Source: an uncultured Bacteriovorax sp.
GTDB taxonomy: Bacteria; Bdellovibrionota; Bacteriovoracia; Bacteriovoracales; Bacteriovoracaceae
Length of the DNA stretch: 12,041 nucleotides
Reading direction: 5' to 3'
Assembly (NCBI GenBank): GCA_946482295.1
Contig: CAMLRB010000109.1
Span: 1 to 12,041, forward strand
The notes below the pieces were generated by a model. It made no database searches, was not told the origin of the DNA, and saw only the letters and a list, made by a program, of their open reading frames with translations. Numbering within the stretch: position 1 is the first letter of the stretch; every line of letters begins with the position of its first letter. Shown here in pieces: positions 1 to 5,561 of the stretch. The translations under genes were made by a program, and so were the position numbers.

Positions 1-661
1 CAGCTCTCATCTCGTCTACAATGGCATTGCGCTCTGCAGCCTTTTTGTCATCAAACGCCTGATGAAAATCTGTCAGATTGTCCCCCACAAGTAGAACGAT
101 TTCATGTTTTTTAGCGACATCCTGACGACGAGGCTCTTTGGTACTCTTATCTGCTTTTAAAAGAACATTTTCTTTTTTAACGGGAAAGCCTTGGGCCGTG
201 AGATTTACAACCGTGTCTTCAAGCATTCCCACTGTACGGTTTGAGATATAAAAAACTTCTACACGGTTTTGCTCTAGAAATTTGATGAAATCAAGAGCGC
301 CTGGAATTGCGACGGCCTGTCTTAATTTCACCCAATTGGCGAATTGATTTTCATTCCATGCTTCTCGTCTTTGAATCTCACGGGCGCCACCAAATGAATT
401 ATCGAGAATTGTTTCATCGATATCAAAAATGACCGCGCGCTTTTTATTGTGTTTATTTTGTAAATCGCGCTCGATAAGTGTACGCGCTAAATTATAGGCC
501 TGATAAGTGAGCGCTCTGTACTCTCCACTTGTTTGTTGCCAAAGATAGGCCCCAATTTGATATTCGCGTGGATTGTAAGGATGAGGGTTCTGTTGTTGCT
601 TGTTGGTTGAACAGCTAGATAGTAAGGCCATCATTGAAAAGATGACAATAATTGAACGCAT
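1..661 (-). CDS. Lipoprotein acid phosphatase / 5'-nucleotidase, e(P4) family (class C), 3' end outside window
   Basis: The gene is partial: 220 codons are visible and the C-terminus lies beyond base 1. The start ATG at 659-661 has a good Shine-Dalgarno (GGAGTA, 665-670). Residues 1-16 form a lipoprotein signal peptide ending in a lipobox (LSSC, Cys17), so the mature protein should be lipid-anchored in the envelope. HAD-superfamily motifs follow in order: motif I DIDET (Asp80 nucleophile, Asp82 acid/base) followed by ILDNS, motif II around Ser140-Asn141-Arg142, and motif IV GDNLTDF (Asp194, Asp198, Mg2+ binding). This pattern matches Haemophilus lipoprotein e(P4) and class C acid phosphatases, which dephosphorylate nucleotides such as NMN at the outer membrane so that the nucleoside can be imported. 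The substrate here is inferred from the family. The start lies 11 nt after the RNase H stop, which suggests a two-gene operon. About 40-50 residues are probably missing. Confidence 0.9.
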   Translation of the reverse strand, partial: MRSIIVIFSMMALLSSCSTNKQQQNPHPYNPREYQIGAYLWQQTSGEYRALTYQAYNLARTLIERDLQNKHNKKRAVIFDIDETILDNSFGGAREIQRREAWNENQFANWVKLRQAVAIPGALDFIKFLEQNRVEVFYISNRTVGMLEDTVVNLTAQGFPVKKENVLLKADKSTKEPRRQDVAKKHEIVLLVGDNLTDFHQAFDDKKAAERNAIVDEMRA

Positions 662-672
662 TTATACTCCTC

Positions 673-1332
673 TTAAAAACCTGCTTCATCCAAAGCAAGA
701 TTACACATTCTATCGCACATTTCATTTTGAGGATGACCGGCATGACCTTTCACCCAAATATATTTAATATGAGAAAAATTATTCGTAAGCTGATCAAGCT
801 CTTTCCATAAAACAAGATTCTCTGGTTCTTTACCATCGGCCTTCTTCCAGCCGCGAGATTTCCACCCTGGAACCCAAGATGAAATTCCTTCGGTCACATA
901 TTTGGAATCGCTATAGACAAACACAGGACTCTCACGATCGGAGACACCTTCTTCTACCCATTTTTCCACAAGACCTTTTAAACCACGGATCACACCTTCA
1001 AGTTCCATTTTATTATTGGTCGTCGGCATATCGACGCCCGAAGACTTTAGGATGATCTCCCCTTTTGCATCTTGAATCATTGTACCCCAGGCACCAGGTC
1101 CAGGATTTCCGCGACAAGCTCCATCTGCAAAGATAGCGTATGCGCTTTTTTGTTCCTGCATTTCTTCTGGCAATGGGAAAGCCGAATTCCAATCCAAATC
1201 TTTAGTAGACTTTTGCTCTGGCAATTCTCCAACATGATTTTCAAGGACCGTTAGGGCCTCTAAACAAGAGGGAAAAGACTCGTACACAGAGCGTAATTTT
1301 TTAAGAGTTTTAAGGACTTCAGATTTTTTCAT
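673..1332 (-). CDS. rnhA: Ribonuclease HI with a 65-residue N-terminal extension
   Basis: RNase HI cleaves the RNA strand of RNA-DNA hybrids in the cytoplasm (R-loops, Okazaki primers). The protein has 219 residues from the ATG at 1330-1332. A longer reading up to 1497 is unlikely because it would run into the divergent PTPS gene and has no family similarity there. The catalytic domain covers about residues 66-215: Asp70 in FADGACRGNPGPG, Glu110 in KMELEG, Asp142 in YSDSKYV, the flexible-loop His197 in VKGHAGHPQNE, and Asp207. All four acidic ligands and the His are present. The usual bacterial enzyme has about 155 residues. The extra N-terminal 65 residues look helical and charged and do not match the eukaryotic hybrid-binding domain; their role is unknown. 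No clear Shine-Dalgarno precedes the ATG. The phosphatase gene follows on the same strand. Confidence 0.93.
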   Translation of the reverse strand: MKKSEVLKTLKKLRSVYESFPSCLEALTVLENHVGELPEQKSTKDLDWNSAFPLPEEMQEQKSAYAIFADGACRGNPGPGAWGTMIQDAKGEIILKSSGVDMPTTNNKMELEGVIRGLKGLVEKWVEEGVSDRESPVFVYSDSKYVTEGISSWVPGWKSRGWKKADGKEPENLVLWKELDQLTNNFSHIKYIWVKGHAGHPQNEMCDRMCNLALDEAGF

Positions 1333-1392
1333 GAACTCAAATCTTAGTTTAATTAATACTCTTTTCAAAGCCTTTATGTTATCTTTTCTGCC
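1333..1392. promoter_or_regulatory. Divergent promoter region between rnhA and the PTPS gene
   Basis: Only 60 bp separate two divergent start codons, so both promoters must sit here or inside the genes. For rnhA (minus strand), TTGAAA (1363-1368) and TAAGAT (1341-1346) are spaced by 16 bp, which would place transcription start at or next to the ATG. For the PTPS gene (plus strand), TTAATA (1353-1358) and TATGTT (1375-1380) form a weak pair, again close to the ATG. Neither gene shows a Shine-Dalgarno, consistent with very short or leaderless mRNAs. The motif calls are by eye and weak. Confidence 0.35.
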
Positions 1393-1896
1393 ATGAAAAC
1401 AGCATTTTCCATTCGCGTCTACAAACAATATTTTAACTTCGCTTCTTCTCACTTCATGCTTTTTAAAGACGGAAGCCGCGAACCTCTCCATGGTCACAAT
1501 TATCGTGTACAGGTTAAAGGCAACGCTCCAGAGATTAATGAACTTGATGATGATATGGTTTTTGATTTTTTAAACATCAAGCCGATAGTGAGAAAAATCT
1601 GCGATAGTCTTGATCACAAACTTCTCATTCCAAAACTTAATGCATCTTTAACACTTGAAGACCGTGAACAAAATTTTAACATCATCACAAAAGATGGAAG
1701 TTATTTTTCTATCCCAAAGACTGATGTATTATTACTTCCAATCGAAAACACTTCGGCCGAAAGAATCGCGGCCTATATTGGAAGTGAAATTAAACGTGCC
1801 GTTTTCGATCAATACAAATTTGAATTCAGCGAACTCGAAATTGAAGTCGAGGAAACGCCAGGACAGTCAGCAGTATACACACTCTTCAAGGAATAG
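1393..1896 (+). CDS. 6-pyruvoyl-tetrahydropterin synthase / QueD-family protein with Glu in place of the catalytic Cys (PTPS-III-like)
   Basis: This is a 167-residue member of the PTPS/QueD fold, which uses a zinc site to act on 7,8-dihydroneopterin triphosphate. The three zinc ligands are visible: His20 (ASSHF) and His33/His35 (LHGHNY). Asp74-His75 (SLDHK) matches the catalytic Asp/His pair, and the acidic cluster at 152-154 (EVEET) matches the conserved pterin-binding Glu. The Cys normally found a few residues before LHGH is absent, and the segment reads SREPLHGH with Glu30. This is the signature of PTPS-III enzymes, which can make 6-hydroxymethyl-dihydropterin and so replace FolB in folate synthesis. 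An extra loop of roughly 25-30 residues (about 85-115) is present compared with the human enzyme. A folate role is therefore more likely than queuosine or biopterin, but this is inference. No Shine-Dalgarno is seen. The amidase gene follows after 8 nt, suggesting co-transcription. Confidence 0.85.
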   Translation: MKTAFSIRVYKQYFNFASSHFMLFKDGSREPLHGHNYRVQVKGNAPEINELDDDMVFDFLNIKPIVRKICDSLDHKLLIPKLNASLTLEDREQNFNIITKDGSYFSIPKTDVLLLPIENTSAERIAAYIGSEIKRAVFDQYKFEFSELEIEVEETPGQSAVYTLFKE

Positions 1897-1904
1897 GAGT
1901 CACA

Positions 1905-2591
1905 ATGAAATTTACAGAACTACCACATGGAACAAGTGTTAAAGGCGAAAAAATTCACGCTTATAAATCAGAAGTCACAGCTGATAAATATTTCTACATT
2001 CTTGGTGCTGTTCATGGTGATGAAGTTGAAGGCGCTCACTTAGCAAAAAAAATGCATGAGTGGCTTGCTGAAACTCAAGACGTAAATATGCCTGTGATCA
2101 TCGTTCCCATTGTAAACGTTGACGGATATAAAGCAGGAACGAGAGTTAATGCTAATGGTGTCGATCTCAATCGCAATCTTCCGTCTTCAGAGTGGACTCC
2201 CGAAGCTCGCGAACCAAAATATTTTCCGGGTACCGCTCCACTATCAGAACCAGAAAATAAATTTCTTGTTTCGCTCTTTGATAAATTTCCTCCACGTTTC
2301 ATCATTAGCTTCCATTCTTGGTATCCAGTTATTAACTACAATGGAAAATGTAAAGAAGTGGCGGATTTCCTTGCAAGCTACAACAAATATCCTATCGAAG
2401 CAGATTTTCTCACTCACCCAACACCAGGTTCACTTGGTGAATACGGACCTCAACATTACAAAGCACCGGTTCTTACGTTTGAATGTCCAGTTCTCTCGGA
2501 CAATGTAACACTCGACTCTGTTTGGAATGAAAACGAAAAGGCCTTTAAAGAATTATTCTTAACTAAGACAATTGAAACTTTTAAAGAATAA
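1905..2591 (+). CDS. M14-family zinc carboxypeptidase, MpaA-like murein peptide amidase
   Basis: The protein has 228 residues, and an AGGAG-type Shine-Dalgarno overlaps the end of the preceding gene. M14 hallmarks are present: HGDE with zinc ligands His37 and Glu40, the substrate-binding pair Asn89-Arg90 in GVDLNRNLP, the third zinc ligand His137 in SFHSW, and the general base Glu193 in TFECP. The YFPGTAPLSEPE and THPTPGSLGEY segments are typical of MpaA, which cleaves the gamma-D-Glu-meso-DAP bond of murein tripeptide during cell-wall recycling. There is no signal peptide or membrane segment, so it should act in the cytoplasm on imported peptides. In a bacterium that digests prey peptidoglycan this would be a salvage step, but that setting is speculation. 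A related aspartoacylase/succinylglutamate desuccinylase is the main alternative; the intact NR motif and C-terminal Glu favour M14. Confidence 0.85.
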   Translation: MKFTELPHGTSVKGEKIHAYKSEVTADKYFYILGAVHGDEVEGAHLAKKMHEWLAETQDVNMPVIIVPIVNVDGYKAGTRVNANGVDLNRNLPSSEWTPEAREPKYFPGTAPLSEPENKFLVSLFDKFPPRFIISFHSWYPVINYNGKCKEVADFLASYNKYPIEADFLTHPTPGSLGEYGPQHYKAPVLTFECPVLSDNVTLDSVWNENEKAFKELFLTKTIETFKE

Positions 2592-2645
2592 GTATCAGCT
2601 TGTCGAACTCACTGAAATAGACTTACTTATTACCCTACAAAAATA

Positions 2646-2675
2646 GTAAGAATGCAGCTTCAGCTGCATTCTTAC
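2646..2675. repeat. Perfect 13-bp inverted repeat (hairpin, TTCA loop)
   Basis: GTAAGAATGCAGC (2646-2658) is the exact reverse complement of 2663-2675, with a 4-nt loop TTCA. It lies 54 nt after the amidase stop. No T-run follows on the plus strand (next bases CGACAAAC) and no T-run follows on the minus strand either, so it is not a standard Rho-independent terminator. It may be a 3'-end stabiliser, a Rho-assisted end, a protein-binding dyad or the first stem of the following leader. Confidence 0.7.
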
Positions 2676-2690
2676 GACAAACTCTGACAA

Positions 2691-2813
2691 GAACGATCGA
2701 GACCTTCAAAGAGTAGATCTTGGGGCGAAAGCGTCCGACGGGACATCGATAAGCGTTCACTAAATTCTTTTGCTCCCGAGAAGCATTTGATGCAATCAAA
2801 TGAGGGAGTAACC
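2691..2813 (+). promoter_or_regulatory. Structured 5' leader of the repeat-protein gene with a ribosome-binding-site-sequestering hairpin
   Basis: The Shine-Dalgarno GAGGGAG (2802-2808) for the ATG at 2814 lies in a hairpin. CATTTGAT (2784-2791) pairs with ATCAAATG (2795-2802) over a GCA loop, and CTCCC (2773-2777) pairs with GGGAG (2804-2808). Further upstream, ATCGA (2696-2700) can pair with TCGAT (2746-2750), enclosing GC-GAAA-GC (2724-2731) with a GNRA-type loop and GTCC/GGAC (2733-2736/2741-2744). The pairing is read directly from the sequence; a regulatory role (riboswitch, thermosensor or protein-controlled switch) is inferred. I found no convincing -35/-10 pair in 2592-2813. Confidence 0.45.
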
Positions 2814-4478
2814 ATGAATAAACTTTTAAAGTTAGGAATCACTATCCTTGTGATGTCCACATTTGCCGAACCATTATTCGCCTTCGATGAAGCTTGTTAT
2901 CTTGCCCGTTATCCTGATGTTGTTTCAGGATGGGTAAATAAAGGTGGAAAGGCGATCGATCATTGGAATAGATATGGAAAGGCCGAAGGAAGAAATGGTG
3001 AGTGTGATCCAACACCAGCATTCAATGAGGCCTGTTATTTAGCACGCTATCCTGATGTTGTATCAGGATGGGTGAATAAAGGAGGAAAGGCCATCGATCA
3101 CTGGAATCGTTATGGCAAAGCAGAAGGAAGAAAGCCTGATTGTGATGCCAACTCGCCTGCACCTCCAACAACACCAACGCCACCACAAGTTGATCCAAAT
3201 GTTTTTAATGAAGCTTGTTATCTCGCTCGTTATCCAGATGTCGTTAGTGGTTGGGTGAATAAAGGTCAGAAGGCCGTCGATCACTGGAATCGATATGGAA
3301 AAAACGAAGGAAGAAAACCTGGTTGTGATGCAAATTCACCGGTTCCTCCTACGACTCCTACGCCACCTCAATTTGATCCAACAGTCTTCAATGAAGCTTG
3401 TTATTTGGAAAGATATCCAGACATCGTATCAGGATGGGTGGCCTATGGACGAAAAGCGCAAGAGCACTATGAGAGATATGGTCGCGCGGAAAAAAGAATT
3501 GCTGGTTGTGATCAGAATTCAACTGTTCCAACCACACCTCCTCCATCAACTCTCACGATTAAAGGTCCTGGTGCACAACCAGTGACTGTGACTGTAGACA
3601 ATGATCGATTTGCGGGAGCAGTTTCGAGTGTGACTTGGAACGGAAAAGAATTTATCAACATCCACGATCATGGACGCCAACTCCAATCAGCTATTCAGAT
3701 TGATGGTTACGGTGAATGTAACAATCCAACAGAAGCTGGAAGTGAAGAAGATGATCAAAAGCAAACGACGTCTTCAAGAATTTTATCAGCTGTAAAAAAT
3801 TCTGAATCAAAGATGACGACAAAATCTCAAATGGCCTTCTGGTCATATAGAAGAGTGACTGGTGCTTGTTGGAAAGGACTAGATCCGAGAGCGACGTCTC
3901 CTCTTTCAAATCACATTATTGAGAAGACGATCAACATTGGCGAATTCGGTGATCCGAACATTATTGGTTACGATATTAAATTTAATCACGGTAAAGATAA
4001 CGTAAGAGAGTTTGTGACTTATGAATTCTTAACAGGCTATTTAACAAGTGAGTTCACACGTTTTTACTACGTCGATAAACTCACTCAAACGCTTAAAGAA
4101 TATGGTCCAAATGATCTACAACCTCTTGTTGGAATGGGTTTCCCGAATGGATCTTATGCCGCTAAAGATGGAATTAAAAATCGTTATGATCCTGTTATTC
4201 TTTCTGATTCATCACAAAATTTCGCCATGGGTGTTTATGTTTCTGAAGAGAGCATGAGAAATTGTGGAAGTAATTATGGATCGGCCGTTTACCGATTTAA
4301 CCTTGGTGGTTCTGGCCAGTATGGAAACTCAACGAACAAGTGGTCTCTCGCTGCGATTGATGATTTTCACTCTCGCTGTGTAGTGAACAATGAAAGAAAA
4401 TTCAAAGTGTACATCGTCGTCGACACTGTAAAAAATGTAGCGAGCAAGCTCATCACCATCATGAACAAAATCCCATAA
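2814..4478 (+). CDS. Secreted protein with four Cys-framed repeats and an unassigned C-terminal domain
   Basis: The start at 2814 is chosen because of the strong Shine-Dalgarno GAGGGAG 5 nt upstream and the signal peptide that follows at once (residues 1-23, cut likely after LFA); an ATG at 2787 would spoil both. The product has 554 residues. Four repeats of about 42 residues lie at 24-65, 70-111, 131-172 and 192-233. Their core is F(N/D)EACYLARYPDVVSGW, then an HWNRYGKAEGR-like end and a closing Cys-Asp. Each repeat has one Cys near either end (28/64, 74/110, 135/171, 196/232), which suggests a disulfide per repeat. Similar YLxxYPDV...HYxxYGxxEGR repeats occur in secreted and RTX-type surface proteins. 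Pro/Thr-rich linkers separate repeats 2-3 and 3-4. Residues 246-554 form a beta-rich domain I cannot assign; SVTWNGKEFINIHDHGRQLQ faintly recalls galactose-mutarotase-like sandwiches. A carbohydrate- or surface-binding role is only a guess. A terminator follows. Confidence 0.85.
   Translation: MNKLLKLGITILVMSTFAEPLFAFDEACYLARYPDVVSGWVNKGGKAIDHWNRYGKAEGRNGECDPTPAFNEACYLARYPDVVSGWVNKGGKAIDHWNRYGKAEGRKPDCDANSPAPPTTPTPPQVDPNVFNEACYLARYPDVVSGWVNKGQKAVDHWNRYGKNEGRKPGCDANSPVPPTTPTPPQFDPTVFNEACYLERYPDIVSGWVAYGRKAQEHYERYGRAEKRIAGCDQNSTVPTTPPPSTLTIKGPGAQPVTVTVDNDRFAGAVSSVTWNGKEFINIHDHGRQLQSAIQIDGYGECNNPTEAGSEEDDQKQTTSSRILSAVKNSESKMTTKSQMAFWSYRRVTGACWKGLDPRATSPLSNHIIEKTINIGEFGDPNIIGYDIKFNHGKDNVREFVTYEFLTGYLTSEFTRFYYVDKLTQTLKEYGPNDLQPLVGMGFPNGSYAAKDGIKNRYDPVILSDSSQNFAMGVYVSEESMRNCGSNYGSAVYRFNLGGSGQYGNSTNKWSLAAIDDFHSRCVVNNERKFKVYIVVDTVKNVASKLITIMNKIP
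2883..3512 (+). repeat. Four tandem coding repeats of about 126 nt
   Basis: Units lie at 2883-3008, 3021-3146, 3204-3329 and 3387-3512. Units 2-3 and 3-4 have an exact period of 183 nt, which includes a Pro/Thr-rich linker. Over the first 37 codons, units 1 and 2 differ by one amino acid (Asp/Asn) but by synonymous changes in 14 codons. The protein repeat is therefore conserved while the DNA repeat is not. Unit 4 is the most divergent in protein sequence. Confidence 0.9.
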
Positions 4479-4483
4479 AAAAA

Positions 4484-4509
4484 GGCCTCCAATCGGAGGC
4501 CCTTTTTTT
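4484..4509 (+). terminator. Rho-independent terminator after the repeat-protein gene (bidirectional in form)
   Basis: GGCCTCC (4484-4490) pairs with GGAGGCC (4495-4501) over loop AATC and is followed by seven T (4503-4509). It starts 5 nt after the stop codon. A run of A precedes the stem (4477-4483), so the minus strand also reads as a stem plus T-run, and it may act as a second stop for the convergent ferredoxin gene. Confidence 0.92.
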
Positions 4510-4551
4510 ATCTACAATCATTTTAATTAGCACAAAAAATCGAGAGCAGTT

Positions 4552-4585
4552 AAAAAAGCAGGCAACGACGAAGATTGCTGCTTTT
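4552..4585 (-). terminator. Rho-independent terminator after the membrane-ferredoxin gene
   Basis: On the minus strand AAAAGCAG-CAA (4585-4575) pairs with TTG-CTGCTTTT (4565-4554) with one bulged base (4562) and a 9-nt loop, and the T-run extends to 4552. It lies 15 nt beyond the TAG stop at 4600. Its A-rich left arm makes it roughly symmetrical. Confidence 0.8.
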
Positions 4586-4599
4586 CAACTGTTCCAGTT

Positions 4600-5451
4600 C
4601 TAAGAAACTTTGGTGAATTTGATGACTTCGACTGGGCAGGCCTCGGCGGCCTCTTGAATACGTAGCCCGTCGTCTAATGGAGCTCCTGGACGGATAACAC
4701 ATGTCGTGTCTGTGACTTCGAAAACTTGTGGAGCGATGGCCTCACAGGCATCACAAACAATACAACCTGGCTCGATCCAAACTTTTGAAACAGTGAAGTT
4801 TGCAGCAGCTGGAGCAGCGGCCCCGCCACCAGCAGCAGCGCCTGCGAATTCGCCAGCGAAGATTGGGTTCGTTGCCATTTTTAGCATTTTTGCTGATTTT
4901 GGTAGTGGTGGAGAAATGAAAGTACGCTCAGGAATTTCAAAGCGCGCTTTTTCTTTTACGATAACAAATTTCGGAGCAACATCATCTGCTGTTTGAGTTG
5001 CAGAATTAAATTTTTCTACGAATTCTTGGGCCTTGTAAGTAATCGTGTGTGCTTGATTATCTCTTGTGGCCATAAGTTCAACTTCAACAAGAGCTTTGTC
5101 GAGATTTGAAGCTGTAAGAATAGTGTTCATTGGAGCGCCAAATTCAATATCGCGAACGAAGTCTACGTCGCTGCCATCGAATTCACGAACGATCTCTAGT
5201 TGAGCTGGAGTTCCGTATGGATTGAGAAGTTTAACTTTAACTTGGTTGAATCGAACGGGTTCAGCATCTTGGTCCCAACGGAATGTGAAAGCAAAACCTT
5301 CTTTGCCAAATTTACTTTTTAGAATTTCAACTTTTGGTTTAACGAAAAGAAAATTTAAGGCACCTGAAAGCAAGCTTAGTGCTCCAATCGTTACCAATAA
5401 ACCAATTCCCATAAGGATCGCCACAATCATGGCAATATAAGTTGTGCTCAC
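4600..5451 (-). CDS. Membrane-anchored protein with C-terminal single-[4Fe-4S] ferredoxin domain
   Basis: The 283-residue protein starts at GTG (5449-5451), chosen because GAGGGAG (5459-5465) sits 7 nt upstream. Residues 6-36 form one hydrophobic N-terminal segment, followed by a basic KPK motif that should stay in the cytoplasm or start the soluble part. Residues 40-145 are beta-rich with no family I recognise. A linker at 198-218 is almost all Ala/Gly. Residues 219-283 are a bacterial-type ferredoxin: Cys230, Cys233 and Cys236 (CIVCDAC) plus Cys272 in EACPVEVIKF supply four ligands for one [4Fe-4S] cluster, as in Bacillus-type ferredoxins. Cys251 is extra. The hinge-like linker suggests a tethered electron carrier that swings between partners at the membrane. 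The partner is unknown and no redox enzyme gene is nearby. It is separated from truB by 110 nt with its own likely promoter. Confidence 0.85.
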   Translation of the reverse strand: MSTTYIAMIVAILMGIGLLVTIGALSLLSGALNFLFVKPKVEILKSKFGKEGFAFTFRWDQDAEPVRFNQVKVKLLNPYGTPAQLEIVREFDGSDVDFVRDIEFGAPMNTILTASNLDKALVEVELMATRDNQAHTITYKAQEFVEKFNSATQTADDVAPKFVIVKEKARFEIPERTFISPPLPKSAKMLKMATNPIFAGEFAGAAAGGGAAAPAAANFTVSKVWIEPGCIVCDACEAIAPQVFEVTDTTCVIRPGAPLDDGLRIQEAAEACPVEVIKFTKVS

Positions 5452-5502
5452 CAGAATACTCCCTCATTAAACGAGTCAATTAATCAATTATCGAATCGAT
5501 TT

Positions 5503-5511
5503 ATTTTAGCA
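5503..5511 (-). promoter_or_regulatory. Extended -10 promoter candidate for the membrane-ferredoxin gene
   Basis: On the minus strand the sequence reads TGCTAAAAT: a TGn extension followed by TAAAAT (5508-5503). It lies about 50 nt upstream of the GTG start. No good -35 is seen at 16-18 bp, which is common for extended -10 promoters. A weak stem (TGTG/CACA) with seven T on the minus strand around 5532-5551 lies between truB and this site and might partly end the truB transcript. Confidence 0.4.
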
Positions 5512-5561
5512 TAAAGATGCGAGATGTTTAGAAAAAAATGTGATTTTTGCACAAGGGAATT

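Noticed and set aside
1333..1497. Upstream extension of the RNase HI reading frame by 55 codons
   Set aside because: It would overlap the well-supported divergent PTPS gene, and the added residues show no family similarity.
2700..2755. Resemblance of GGGGCGAAAGCGTCC to the core of a class I c-di-GMP (GEMM) riboswitch
   Set aside because: The conserved GGCAAACC segment and the proper second helix are missing, and GACGCAAAGC is only loosely matched. I kept the region as a structured leader of unknown type.
2787..2813. Upstream ATG at 2787 for the repeat protein
   Set aside because: It has no Shine-Dalgarno and would put nine polar residues in front of a signal peptide; the ATG at 2814 has an ideal site.
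2672..2860. Minus-strand open frame of 62 codons across the leader
   Set aside because: It overlaps the leader and the start of the repeat-protein gene, has no recognisable product, and reads as a shadow.
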